NCBI RefSeq assembly: GCF_008728515.1
Contig: NC_044977.1
Coordinates: 5,169,501-5,233,500 of the forward strand
DNA: 64,000 bases
Direction: 5' to 3'
Source: Papio anubis
Taxonomy: Eukaryota > Chordata > Mammalia > Primates > Cercopithecidae
In this document: piece after piece, positions 48,801 through 61,316 of the stretch
How positions within the stretch are numbered: position 1 is the first letter of the stretch
Layout of the letters: the number at the start of each line of letters is the position of its first letter
Position numbers and translations under genes: made by a program
Notes under the pieces: model-generated
Database searches by the model: none
What the model was told of the DNA's origin: nothing
Seen by the model: the letters and a program-made list of their open reading frames with translations, nothing else

Positions 48801-51800
48801 ATATTCGGTTTTTCCCTGTAGGCCCCAATGGGCTCAGATATGTCCCTTTGTAGATTTTGCAAATAGAGTGTTTCCAAGCTTGTGAATAAAAACACAGATT
48901 TCAATCTGTGATATGAATCTATGCATCACAAAGCATTTTCACTAATAGCTTGTTCCTAGATTATATCGAGGGATATTTGATTTTTTTCTTATAAGCCTCA
49001 ATAGGCTCACATATGTCCCTTCGTGGATTCCACAAATAGAGTGTTTCCAACCTGGCGAATCGAAACAGAGATTCCATTCTGTGAGATGAATCCACTCATC
49101 ACAAAGCATTTTCACAGATTGCTTGTTTCTAGTTTTTATCAGGGGATATTCTGTTTTTCACTGTAGGCCTAAATGGGCTCAGAAATGTCTCACTGCAGAT
49201 TCTACAAAAAGCGGTTTTTCAACCTGGTAAATCAAACTACAGGTTCCATTCTGTGAGATAAATCGACATATCACAAAGAATTTTCATAGATAGCTTGATT
49301 CCAGTTTCTGTCGCTGGATATTCTGTTCTCCTTATGGGCGTCCATAGGCTCAGAAATGTCCCTTCATAAATTCAACAGAGAGAGTGTTTCCATCCTGGCG
49401 AATCAAAACACAGGTTCCATTCTGTGAGATGAATCCACACATCACAAGGCATTTTCACAGATAGTTTGTATATAGTTTTTATTGCAGGATATTCAATTTT
49501 CCTTATGACCTTCAATGGGCTCAGAAATGTCCCTTCAGAGATTTTATCAAACAGTGTTTCCCACCTGGTGAATCAAAACACAGGTTTCATTCTGTGAGAT
49601 GAATTGACACAGAGCATCTTCACAGAGAGCTTGTTTCTAGTTTTTACCACGGGATATTCGGTTTTGTCTTATGGGCTTCAAAAAGATCAAATATGTCTCT
49701 CCATAGATTCTACAAAAAGAGTGTTTCTAACCTGGTGAATCCAAGCACAGCTTCCACTCTGTGAGATGAAGCCACACATCAAAAACTATTTTCATAGATA
49801 TCTTGTTTCTCGTTTTTTATCGTGGGATATTCAGTTTTTTACTATAGGTTTCAATGAGTTCTGATATGTCCCTTTGTAGATTCTACAAAGATAGTGTTTC
49901 CATCCTGGTGAATCAAAACGCAGGTTCCATTCTGTGAGATGAATCCACCCATCACAAAGCATTTTCACAGAGAGATTGTTTCCCATTTGTATCGCAGGAT
50001 ATTCGATTTTTCCTTAGGGGCACAAGTGGGCTCAGAAATGTCTGTTCATAGATTCTACAAAAACAATGTTTCCAACCTGGAGAATCAAAACACAATTTCC
50101 ATTCTGAGAGATGAATCCACACATCACAGACATTTTAACAGATAGCTTGTTCTTAGTTTTTATCCCAGGATACTCTGTATTTCAGTATAGGCTTCAATGG
50201 GCTAAGGAAGGTCCCTTAATAGATTCTACAAAGAGAGGTTTTCCAAGCTGGTAAATAAAACACACGTTCCATTCTATGAGATGAATCCACAGCTAACAAA
50301 GCGTTTTCATAGATAGTTTGTTTATAGTATTTATCACGGATATTCGATTTTTTGGTAAGGGCCTCAATAAGCTCAGAAATTTCCCAACATAGATTCTACA
50401 AAAAGAGTGTTTCCAACCTGGTGAAACAGAACACAATTTTCATTCTGTTAGATGAATCCACACTTTACAAAGCATTTCCAGAGTTTGCCTGTTTCTAATT
50501 TTTATAGCGGGATATTCAGTTTTTCACTGTAGGCCTCAATGGGCTCAGAAATGTCTCTTCATAGATACTACAAAAAGAGTGTTTCCAACCTGGTCAAAAC
50601 ACAGGTTCCATTTTCGGGGATAAATCCACACATCACAAAGTATTTTTGCAGATAGCTTGTTTCCAGTTTTTATCTTGGGATATTTGATTTTTCCTTGTGA
50701 GCCTCAAAGAACTCAGAAATGTACCTTCGTAGATTCTACCAAAAGAGTATTTCCAAACTGCTGAATCAAAGCACAGTTTGCATTCTGTGAGATGTACTCA
50801 ATCATCAAAAAGCATTTTTACAGATGATTTGTTCCTAATTTTTATCATGGGATATTCCATTATTCACTATCAGCTTCAATGGTCTCTGAAATGTCCCTTC
50901 ATAGACAGTACAAAAAGAGTGTTTCCAACATGGTGAATAAAAACGCAGGTCCCATTTTGTGATATAAATCCACGCATCACAAAGCATTTTCATAGACAGC
51001 TTGTTTGTAGATTTTATATCGGGATATTCTGTTTTTCACTATCGGCTTCAGTGGGCTCAGAGTGTCCCTTCATGGGCTCTACAGAGTGTTTCCAAACTCT
51101 TGAAAGAAAATAGAAGTTCCATTCTATGAGATGAATCCAGGTGTAACAAAGCCTTTTCACAGATAACCTGTTTCTAGTTTTTAATCACAGGATATTTGGT
51201 TTTCATTTTAGGCTACAATGGGCTCAGAAATGTTCCTTTGTAGATTCTACAAAAAGAGCATCTCCAGGCTTGTGAATAAAAACACAGATTCCAATCTGTG
51301 AAATGTATTCACACATCAGAAAGCATTTTCAAAGACAGCTTTTTTCCAGTTTTTTTGGTGGGATATTCAATTTTCCTTATGGTCCTCAAAGGGCTCAGAA
51401 ACATCCCTTCGTAGATTCTACAAAGGAGTGTTTCCAAGCCCGTGAACCAAAACACAGGTTGCATTTTTTGAGATGACTCTAAATCACAAAACGTTTGCAC
51501 AGATAGCTTGTTTCTAGTTTTTAGTCACTGGATATTCTGTTTTTCACTATCGGCTTCAATGGGCTCTATAATATCTCTTCATGGATCCTATAAAGAGTTT
51601 TTGCTTCCATCTTGGTGAATCAAAACGCTGGTTCCATTCTGTGGAATAAATTGACACATCACAAAGCAGTTTCACAGATAGCTTTTTGGTAGTTTTTGTC
51701 GTGGGATATTCGGTTTTTCTCTATAGTCTGCAATGGGCTCAGACATGTTCCTTTGTAGATTCTACAGGGTGTTTCCAACCCGGTGAATCAAAACAGAGGT

Positions 51801-52550
51801 TCCATTATATGAGATGAATCCACACATTAGAAAACATTTTCAGCGATTGCTTGTTTCTAGTTTCTAGTGCGGGATATTCTGTTTTTCACTATTGGCTTCA
51901 GTGGGCTCTGAAGTGTCCCTTCATAGATTCTACTAAAGCAGTATTTCCAAACTGGTGAATGTAAACACATGTTCAGTTCTGTGAAGTGAAGCCACACGTC
52001 ACAAAGCATTTTCACAGATTGCTTGTTTGTAGTTTTTATATCAAGATATTTTGTTTTTCTCTATTGGCTTCAACAGGCTCAGAAATGTCCGTTTATGGAT
52101 TCCACAAAAAGAGTGTTTCCAAACTCTTGATGTTCCCAAACTCTGGAAACAAAACACAAGTTCCATTCTTTGAGATGAATCCAGACATGGCTGAACATTT
52201 TCAATGATAGCTTGTTTCTAATTTTTATCGCGGGATATTCAGTTTTTCACTACAGGCTAAGATAGGCTCAGAAATGTCCTTTCGTAGATTCTGGAAACAG
52301 ACTCTTTCTAACCTGGTGACAGGAAACAAAAGTTCCATTTTGTGACATGAATCCACACATCGCAAAACATTTTCAAAGAAACTTGAGATATTCCCTTTTT
52401 CACTCTGAACTTGAAAGGACTCAGAAATGTCAATATGTAGTCCTACAAAAACAATGTTTCCAAGCTGGAGAACCAAAACACCGGTTCCATTCTGTGAGAT
52501 TAATGCACAAATCACAGAGCATTTTCACAGATAACTTGTTTCTAGTTTTT
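45854..52550 (-). repeat. Monomeric alpha satellite, segment 2
   Basis: About 39 consecutive monomers. Several classes intermix. One has TTTTTCACTATAGGCTTCAA, one has TTTTCCTTATGGGCCTCAA, and one has TAGATTATATCG-type sequence with GGCTCACATATGTCCC. No regular multi-monomer period is visible. A 200-bp stretch at 49953-50150 is nearly identical to 44575-44775 of segment 1. Confidence 0.97.
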
Positions 52551-52853
52551 TGTTTGTTTGTTTTGAGATAGAGTCTCACTCTGTCGCCCAGACTGGAGTG
52601 CACTGGCGCAATCTCTGCTCACTGCAAACTTCCACCTCCTGGGTTCGAGCCATTCTCCTGCCTCAGCCTCCTGAGTAGCTGGGACTACAGGCACCCACCA
52701 CCATGCATGGCTAATTTTTGTGTGTGTGTATTTTTAGTAGAGAAGGGGTTTCTCTGTGTTAGACAGAATGGTCTCAATCTCCTGACCTCATGATTTGCCT
52801 GCCTCGGCCTCCCAAAGTACTGGGATTACAGGTGCGAGCCACCGTGCCCAGCC
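52551..52853 (-). mobile_element. Alu, full-length, inside satellite
   Basis: Reverse dimeric Alu from TTTGTTTGTTTTGAGATAG to GAGCCACCGTGCCCAGCC. It is flanked by a 15-bp duplication of satellite, TTGTTTCTAGTTTTT (52536-52550) and TTGCTTCTAGTCTTT (52854-52868). A small TG run interrupts the middle A-rich linker. Confidence 0.93.
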
Positions 52854-55800
52854 TTGCTTCTAGTCTTTACCATGGGATATTCAATTTTATGGGTCTCAAT
52901 GGCCTCAGAACTTTCCTTCATAGATTCTACCAAAAGCCTTATTCCAACCTGGAAAATCAAAACACAGGTTCCGTTTTTTAAGATGAATTCACACATCACA
53001 AAGTATTTTGACAGGTAGCTTGTTTATGGTTTTTATTGCCGGGTATTCGGTTTTTCTTATGGTCCTCAATGGGCTCAGTAAAGTCCCTTCATAGATTATA
53101 TCAAAAGAGTGTTTCCAACCTGGTGAATCAAAACACAGGTTCCATTCTGCCTGATGAATAGACACATCTGAAAGCGTTTTCACAGATAGCTTGTTTCTAG
53201 TTTGTATTGCAGGATATTCAATTTTTCACTATAAGCTTCAATGGCCTCATAAATGTCTCTTTGTAGATTCTACAAAAAGAGTGTTTCCAAGCTGGTGAAT
53301 CAAAATACAGCTTCCATTCTGTGGGATGAATCCACACATCACAAAGCATTTTCACAAATAGCTTGTTTCTAGATGATATTGTGGGATATTCGATTATTCC
53401 TTATGGGCGTCATATCCTCACATATCTTCCTTTGTATATTCATCACAAAAAGTGTTTCCAACCTGTTGATTCAAAACACAGGTTCCATTGTGTGAGATGA
53501 ATCCACACATCACAAAGCATTTTCACCAACAGCTTGTTCTTAGATTATATAATGGAATAGTTGATTTTTCCTTATGAACCACAAAAGGCTAACATATGTT
53601 CCTATGTGGGTTCTGTAAAAAGAGTGTTTCTAACAAGGTGAATCAAATCACAGGCTCCATTCTGTGAGATGAATTCATACATCAAAAAAAATTTTGACAG
53701 ATAGCTTGTTTCTAGTTTTTATCACTGTGTATTAAATTTTTCTTATGAGACTCCATGGCTCAGAAAATTCCCTTCATAATATCTACCTGAAGAGTGTTTC
53801 CAACCTGATGAATCAAAATTCAGGTTCCATTCTGTGAGATGAATCCACACATCTTAAAGCATTTTAACAGATAGCTTGTTTCTAGTTTTCATTGTGGGAT
53901 ATTCAGTTTTCACTGTAGGTTTCATAGAGGTCAGAAATATCCATTCCTATATTCTACAAAGAAAGTGCTTCCAACCTGGTAAATCAAACACAGGTTCCAT
54001 TCTGGAGATGAATCCACACATCACAAAGCCCTTTAACTAATAACTTGTTTCTAGATTATATCATGTGATATTTGACTTATTTTTATGGGCCTTAACAGTC
54101 TCACATATGTCCCTTCATAGATTCTACAAAAAGGGTTTTTCCAACCTGGTGAATTAAAACACAGGTTCCATTCTGTGAGATAATCCAACTATCGCAAAGC
54201 ATTTTTACAGGCAGCTCATTTATGTTTTTTAATGCAGGATATTCGTTTTTTTCACTATAGGGTTTAATGGGTTGTGATATGTCCCTTCATAGACTCTACA
54301 AAGAGAGTGTTTAAATTCTGGTCAATCAAGACACAAGATCCATTCTGTGAGGTGAATCCACACATCACAAAGCATTTCAAAGCATTTTCACTAATAGCTT
54401 ATTTCTAGATTATATCATGGGATATTCAATTTTTCCTTATGGGCCTCTAAAGCTCACATATGTCCCTTCATATATTCTACAAATAGAGTTTCAAACCTGG
54501 TGAATTAAAACACAAGATCCATTCTGTGAGATGAATCCACACATCACAAAGTATTTTCACAGGTAGCTTGTATCTAGTTTTATTGTGGGATATTAAATTC
54601 TCCTTATGGACCTCAATGAACACAGAAATCTCCCTTCAAAAATTCTACCAAAAGAGGGTTTGTAACCTGGTGAATTAAAGCACAGGTTCCATTCTGTGAG
54701 ATGAATCCACACATCCAAAGCATTTTCACAGATAGCCTTTTTCGAGTTTTTATTGAGGAATATTCTGTTTCTCAATACAGGATTCAACTGGCTCAGAAAT
54801 GTCCCTCATAGATACTACAAAAAGAGTGTTTCCAAGCTGGTGAATCAAAACACAGGCTCCATTCTGTGAGATGAATCCACACATCGTAAAGTATTTTCAC
54901 AGTTAACTTGTATGTAGTTTTTATCGCAGGATATTTGGTTTTTCACTGTGGGCTTCAATGGGCTCAGATATATTGCACCACAAATTCTGCAAAACCAGTA
55001 TTTCCAACGTGGTGAATCCAAACACAGGTTCCATTCTGTGAGATGAATCCACACATCACGAAGCGTTTTTGCTACTAGCTTATTGTAGATTATATAACAG
55101 GATATTCGACTTTCCTTATACACGTGAAGTTGCTCCCGTTGATCTCTTTGTAGATTCTAAGAAAGAATGTTGGTAACTGGTAAGTCAAAACACAGGTTCC
55201 ATTCTGTGAGATGAACGCAGACATCATACAGCATTTTGACAGATACCTTGTTTCCAGCTTTCAACACAGGGTATTTGATTTTTCTTCTGTGCCTCCATAA
55301 GCTTACAAAAGTATCTTCCTAGACTCTACCAATAGAATGTTTCCAAGCTGGTGGATCAAAACACAGGTTACATTGTGTGAGAATAATCCACATATCACAA
55401 CGCATTTTCACTGATAGCTTGATTCTGTATTTATCACAAGGTATTCAATTTTTCCTTATGGGACTCAAAGGGCTCAGAAATGTCCCTTCATAGATTTTAC
55501 CAAAAGCATGTTTCAAAACTGGCAAATCAAGGTACAGGTTGCATTTTGTAAGATGAATCTACACATCACAAAGAATTTACTCAGATAGCTTTTTTCTAGT
55601 TTTCATCTCGGGGTATTTAGTTTTTCACTATCAGCTTCAATGGACATTGAAATATCCCTTTGTAGATTCTGCAAAAAGAGTGTTTCTGACCTGGTGAATC
55701 AAAATGCTGGTTCCTTTCTGTGAGATGAGTCCACATGTCACAGAGCATTTTCACAGATAACTCTGTGTAGTTTTTATATAGGGCTATTCTGTGTTTCACT

Positions 55801-58800
55801 AATAGCTTCACAGGCTCAGAAATGTCTCTTCATGGATTCTTCAAAAAGAGTGTTTCCAAACTCTTGAAAGAAAACAGAGGTTCCATTCTGTGAAATGAAT
55901 CCATACATTACAAAGCATTTTCACAGATTGCTTGTTTCTAGTTTTTATCTCAGGATGTTTGGTTTTTCACTGTTCTCCTCAATGGAGTCAGGAACGTCAC
56001 TTCGTAGATTCTACAAAAACAGTGTTTCCAACCTGGTGAATCAAAATGCAGGTTCTGTTCTGTGAGATGAATCCACATGTCACAAAGCATTTTCACTAAT
56101 CGCTTGTTTCTAGATTATATATTGGGATATTCGATTTTTCCTGAAGCGGCACAAAAGGCTAACTTATGTCCCTTCATAGATACTGAAAAAGCAGTGTTTC
56201 TAACACAGTAAATCAAAGCACAGCTTTCATCCTGTGAGATGAATCCCCACATAACAAAGTATTTTGACAGATATCTTGTTTTTAGTTTCTATTGCTAGGT
56301 ATTCCATTTTTCTTATGTACTTCTAAGGGCTCAGAAAAGTCCCTTCATAGACTCTACCTAAAAAGTATTTCCAACCTGGTGAATCAAAACAGAGGTTCCA
56401 TTCTGTGAGATGGATCTACACATCTCAAAGCGTTTTCACAGATTGCTTATTTCTAGTTTTTATTGTTGGATATTACGTTTTTCACTGTAGACCTCAATGG
56501 ACTCAGCTGTCACTTCATAGATTCTACAAAAAGAGTGTTTCCAACCTGGGAATCAAAACACAGGTTCCATTCTGTTAGATGAATCCACACATCACAAAGC
56601 ATTTTGACAAATACCTTGTTTATAGATTACGTCACAGGATATTCAACTTTTACTCATCCATCTTAGTAGGCTCACATGTGTACCTTCCTAGATTCTATCA
56701 AAAGCATGATTCACACCTGATGAATCAGAGCACAGGTCCATTCTGTGAGACGAATCCACACATCACAAAGCATTTTAGGTATCTTCTTTCTACTTTTTCT
56801 TGTGGATTATGAGGTTATTCACAATAGGCTTCAATGGACTCAGAAATGTTCTTTCATAGATTCTACAAAAAGAGTGTTTCCAATCAAAATTCATGTTCCA
56901 TTTTGTGAGATGAATCCACAGATCACAAGGCATTTTCACTAACACCTTGTTTCTAGATTATATCATGGGATATTCAATTTCCCCTTATGGGCCACAATAG
57001 GCTCACATGTGTCCCTTCACTGATTTTGCCTAAAGTGTATTTCCAACCTGGTGAATCAAAACACAGGTTCCATGCAGTGAGATGAATCCAAACATCACAA
57101 AGCATTTTCACAGAGAGCCTGTTTCTAGTTTTACATGGGGGATATTCAGTTTTTCACTATAGGCTTCAATGGGCTCAGAAATATCCCTTTGTAGATTCTA
57201 AAAAAGAGTATTTCCAACTGGTAAATCATAACCCACATTCCATTCTGTGAGATAAATCCACAGATCACAAGGCATTGTCACTAATACCTTGTTTCTACAT
57301 TACATCACTGGATATTTGATTTTCTCCAATGGGCCTCAGTAGGCTCACATATGTCCCTTCTCTGATTCTGCCAAAAGTATATTTCCAACCTGGTGAATCA
57401 AAGGACAGATTGCATTCTTTGAGATGAATGCACACATCACAAAGTATTTCACAGATAGCTTGTTTCTAGTTTTTATCATGGGATATTCAGTTTTTCACTA
57501 TAAGCTTCACTGGGCTTAGAAATATCCCTTCTTTGATTCTACAAAAAGAGTGTTTCCAACCTGGTGAATCAAAACACAGGTTCCATTATATGAGATGAAT
57601 TCACACATCACAAAGCATTTTCACTAATAGCTTGTTTCTAGATTATATAACACAATATTTGATTTTTTCCTTATAAGCCTCAGAACGCTCACAAATGTCC
57701 CTTTGTACATTCTACAAAAAGAGTGTTTCTAATCTGATGAATCAAAATACAGATTTTATTCTGTGAGGTGAATCCACATATCACAAAGCATTTTGACAGA
57801 TGGTTTGTTTCTAGCTTTCATCACAGGGTATTCGATTTTTCTTAATGGCCTCAATGCCCTCAGAAATGTCCCCTCGTGGATTCTACCAAAAGAGGGTTTC
57901 CAAACTGGTGAATGAAAACATAGGTTCCATTATGTGAGATGAATCCATATATCACAAAGCATTTTCACAGATAGCTTCTTTCTAGATTTATCACAAGATA
58001 TTTGATTATTCCTTCAGGACCTCAAATGGCTCAGAAATGTCTCTTCATAGATTCTACCAAGAGACTCTTTCCAAGTTGGCGAATCAAAATACAGCTTTCA
58101 TTCTGAGAGATGAATCCACGCATCTGACATCATTTTCAAAAATAGCTTGTTTCTCTTTAGTATCGCAGGAAATTCCATTTTACACCATCGGCTTCAAAGG
58201 ACTCTGAAATGTCCCTCAATAAATTCTGCCAAAAGTTTGTTTTTAACCTGGCAAATCAAAACACGGGTTTTAGTCTGTGAGATGAATACCCATATAACAA
58301 AGCATTTTCACAGATAGCTTGTTTGTAGTTTTGTATCGGAATATTCGATTTTTCACTATTTTCTTCAGCAGGCTCAGAAATGTCCCTTAGTAGCATCTAC
58401 AAAAAGAGTGTCTCCAAACTCTTGAAACAAAACACAGGTTCCATTCTGTGATACGAATCCAGACAGGACAAAGTCTTTTCACCAATAGCTTGTTTCTATC
58501 TTATATCGCAAGATATTCAATTTTTCCTTATGGGCCTCAATAGGCTCACTTAAGTCTCTTTGTAGATTCTAAAAAAAAGGGGTGTTTCCCATCTGGTGAA
58601 TCAAAACACAGGTTTCATTCTGTAAGATAAACCCACCCACCACAAAACTTTTTCACACATTGCTTGTTTCTAGTTTTCATAGTGGGATATTTGCTTTTTA
58701 CTGTCGGCCTCAATGGGCTCAGAAATGTCACTTCGTAGATTCTACAAAAAGAGTGTTTCAATCTGGTGAATCCAAACATAGGTTTCATTCTGTGATATGA

Positions 58801-58985
58801 ATCCACACACCACAAAGCATTTTCACCAATAGCTTGTTTCTAGATTATATCGAGAGATTTTCGATTTTTCTTTATGGGCCTCAATAGGCTAACATATGTC
58901 TCTTTGTAGATTCTAAAAAAAGGGTATTTCCCACCTGGGGAATCAAAACATAGGTTCCATTCTGTGAGATGAATCCACACATTTC
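52854..58985 (-). repeat. Monomeric alpha satellite, segment 3
   Basis: About 36 monomers. The class with GATTATAT and CTCACATATGTCCC is frequent here (for example near 53400, 54060, 54400, 56960, 57300, 57650, 58500, 58850). It alternates irregularly with the TTCACTATAGGC class. A 10-bp internal duplication (AAAGCATTTC) occurs near 54369-54388. Confidence 0.97.
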
Positions 58986-60324
58986 TTTCTTTTTTATTAT
59001 TATACTTTAAATTCTAGGGTACATGTGCACAACATGCAGGTTTGTTACATATGTATACATGTGCCATGTTGGTGTGCTGCACCCATTAACTTGTCATTTA
59101 CATTAGGTATATCTCCTAATGTTATCCCTACCCCTGCCCCCACCCTGCAACAGGCCCTGGTGTGTGATGTTTGCCTTCTGTGTCCAAGTGATCTCATTGT
59201 TCAGTTTCCACCTATGAGTGAGAACATGCGGTGTTTAGTTGTTTGTCCTTGCGATAGTTTGCTGAGAATGATGGTTTCCAGCTTTATCCATGTCCCTACA
59301 AAGGACACGAACTCATCCCTTTTTATGGCTGCATAGTATTCCATGGTGTATATGCGCCACATTTTCTTAATCCAGTCTGTCATTGATGGACATTTGGGTT
59401 GGTTCCAAGTCTTTGCTATTGTGAATAGTGCCACAATAAACACACATGTGCATGTGTCTTTATAGCAGCATGATTTATAATCCTTTGGGTATATACTCAG
59501 TAATGGGATGGCTGGTCGAATGGTATTTCTAGTTCTAGATCCTTGAGGAATCGCCACACTGTCTTCCACAATGGTTGAACTAGTTTACAGTCCCACCAAC
59601 AGTGTAAAAGTGTTCCTATTTCTCCACATCCTCCCCAGCACCTGTTGTTTCCTGACTTTTTAATGATCGCCATTCTAACTGGTGTTAGATGGTATCTCAT
59701 TGTGGTTTTGATTTGCATTTCTTTGATGGCCAGTGATGATGAGCATTTTTTCATGTGTCTGTTGGCTGCATAAATGTCTTCCTTTGAGAAGTGTCTGTTC
59801 ATATACTTCACCCACTTTTTGATGGGATTGTTTGCTTTTTTTCTTATAAACTTGTTTGAGTTCTTTGTAGATTCTGGTTGTTAGCCCTTTGTCAGATGAG
59901 TAAATTGCAAAAATTTTCTCCCGTTCTGTAGGTTTCCTGTTCACTCTAATGGTAGTTTCTTTTGCTGTGCAGAAGCTCTTTAGTTTAATTAGATTCCATT
60001 TGTCAATTTTGGCTTTTGTTGCCATTGCTTTTGGTGTTTTAGACATGAAGTCCTTGCCCATGCCTATGTCCTGAATGGTATTGCCTAGGTTTTCTTCTAG
60101 GGTTTTTATGGTTTTAGGACTTATGTGTAAGTCTTCAATCCATCTTGAAATAATTTTTGTATAAGGTGTAAGGAAGGGATCCAGTTTCAGCTTTCTACAT
60201 ATGGCTAACCAGTTTTCCCAGAACCATTTATTAAATAGCAAATCCACAGATATATAGACCAATGGGAACAGAGCCCTCAGAAATAATACCACACATCTAC
60301 AACAACCTGATCTTTGACAAACTT
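58986..60324 (-). mobile_element. L1 with 5' inversion inside satellite
   Basis: A reverse L1 3'UTR and ORF2 end run from 58986 to about 60243. They are followed by about 80 bp of L1 in the opposite (plus) orientation, about 60247-60324 (ATATAGACCAATGGGAACAG; CTGATCTTTGACAAACTT). A perfect 18-bp duplication GATGAATCCACACATTTC (58968-58985 and 60325-60342) surrounds the whole. This is the classic twin-priming product. It is younger-looking than the L1 at 38-44 kb. Confidence 0.95.
59201..60243 (-). pseudogene. L1 ORF2 C-terminal part, broken
   Basis: The last part of ORF2 (reverse transcriptase C-terminal and cysteine-rich region) appears in frames 60337-59675, 59811-59497 and 59569-59201. 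At least two frameshifts separate them. The end of ORF2 reads MFSLIGGN. The 220-codon frame 59675-60337 is the longest in the window. Its first ~35 codons come from antisense reading of the inverted piece, so it is not a natural protein start. Confidence 0.88.
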
Positions 60325-61155
60325 GATGAATCCACACATTTCAAAGCATTTTGACAGATAGCTTGTTACTAGTTTTCATCGTGGGATATTCCGTTCCATT
60401 TTTCCGTAAGGGTCTCAATAAGCTCAGAAATGACCCTTTGTAGCTTCTGCCTAAAGAGTGATTCCATGCTCATGAATCAAAACACAGGCTGCATTCTGAA
60501 AGATGAATTGACACATCTCGATGCATTTTCACAGATAGCTTGTTTCTCATTTTCATCGCTGGATATTCCGTTTTATGGATATTCCATTGTATACCATTGG
60601 CTTCAAAGGGCTCTGAAATGTCCCTTCATAAATTCTACAGAAAGAGTGTTTCCAACCTGGTGAATCAAGACACAGGTTGCATTCTGTGAAATGAATCCCA
60701 CATCCCAAAGCATTTTCACAGATAGCTTGTTTGTAGTTTATATATTGGGATATTTGATTTTTCACTGTTGGCTTCAGTGGACTCAGAAATGTCACTTAGC
60801 AGATTCCACAAAATGAGTGTTGCCAAATTCTTGGGAAAAAAAAGAAAAAGAAACAGAGGTTCCATTCTGTGAGATGAATCCAGACAAGACAAGCCTTTAC
60901 ACAGATAGCTTTTTTCTAGTTTTTGTCGCGGGATAATCAGTTTTTCACTATAGGGTACAACTGGCTCCTAAATGTTCCTACATAGATTCTGAAAACAGAA
61001 TGTTTCTAACCAGGTGAAGCAAAATGCAAGTTCCATTTTGGAAGATGAATCCACACATCACAAAACGTTTTCACAGATAGCTTATTTCTAGTTTATATTG
61101 TGGTATATTCAGTTTTACACTATGGGCTGCACTGGGCTCAAAAATATCAGTTCCT
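60325..61155 (-). repeat. Monomeric alpha satellite, segment 4
   Basis: About five monomers. Small insertions of local origin occur: a repeated GGATATTCC stretch at 60561-60589 and an A/G-rich insertion (GGGAAAAAAAAGAAAAAGAA) at 60834-60853. Confidence 0.95.
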
Positions 61156-61316
61156 TTTTTTTTTTTTTTGTCTTTTTTTTTTTTTTTCCTTTTTGTGGAG
61201 AACAGGGTCTCGCTATATTACCCAGGCAGGTCTCGAACTCCTGGGCTCAAGCTATCCTCCCGCCTCTGCCTCCCTGAGAGCTGGCATTACAGGCGTGAGC
61301 CACCGCGCCCGGCCAG
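61156..61316 (-). mobile_element. BC200 (BCYRN1) RNA-derived retrocopy
   Basis: Read on the minus strand it starts GGCCGGGCGCGGTGGCTCAC. It then has the BC200-specific CCAGCTCTCAGGGAGGC, GGAGGATAGCTTGAGCCC, GACCTGCCTGGGTAATATAG and GTTCTCCACAAAAAGG, followed by the A-rich domain containing AAAGACAAAAAA. Only one Alu arm is present, as in BC200. The unique 3' C-rich domain is absent. The duplication TCAGTTCCT flanks it (61147-61155 and 61317-61325). It is a pseudogene copy and not the functional locus. Confidence 0.88.

Noticed and set aside
44563..50145. Related short proteins encoded by frames at 44563-44769 and 49939-50145
   Set aside because: Both lie in alpha satellite. The peptide likeness reflects DNA repeat identity and not coding.
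59675..60337. Longest open frame (220 codons, minus) as a possible gene
   Set aside because: It is L1 ORF2 sequence fused by the 5' inversion to antisense L1; it has no own start or family.
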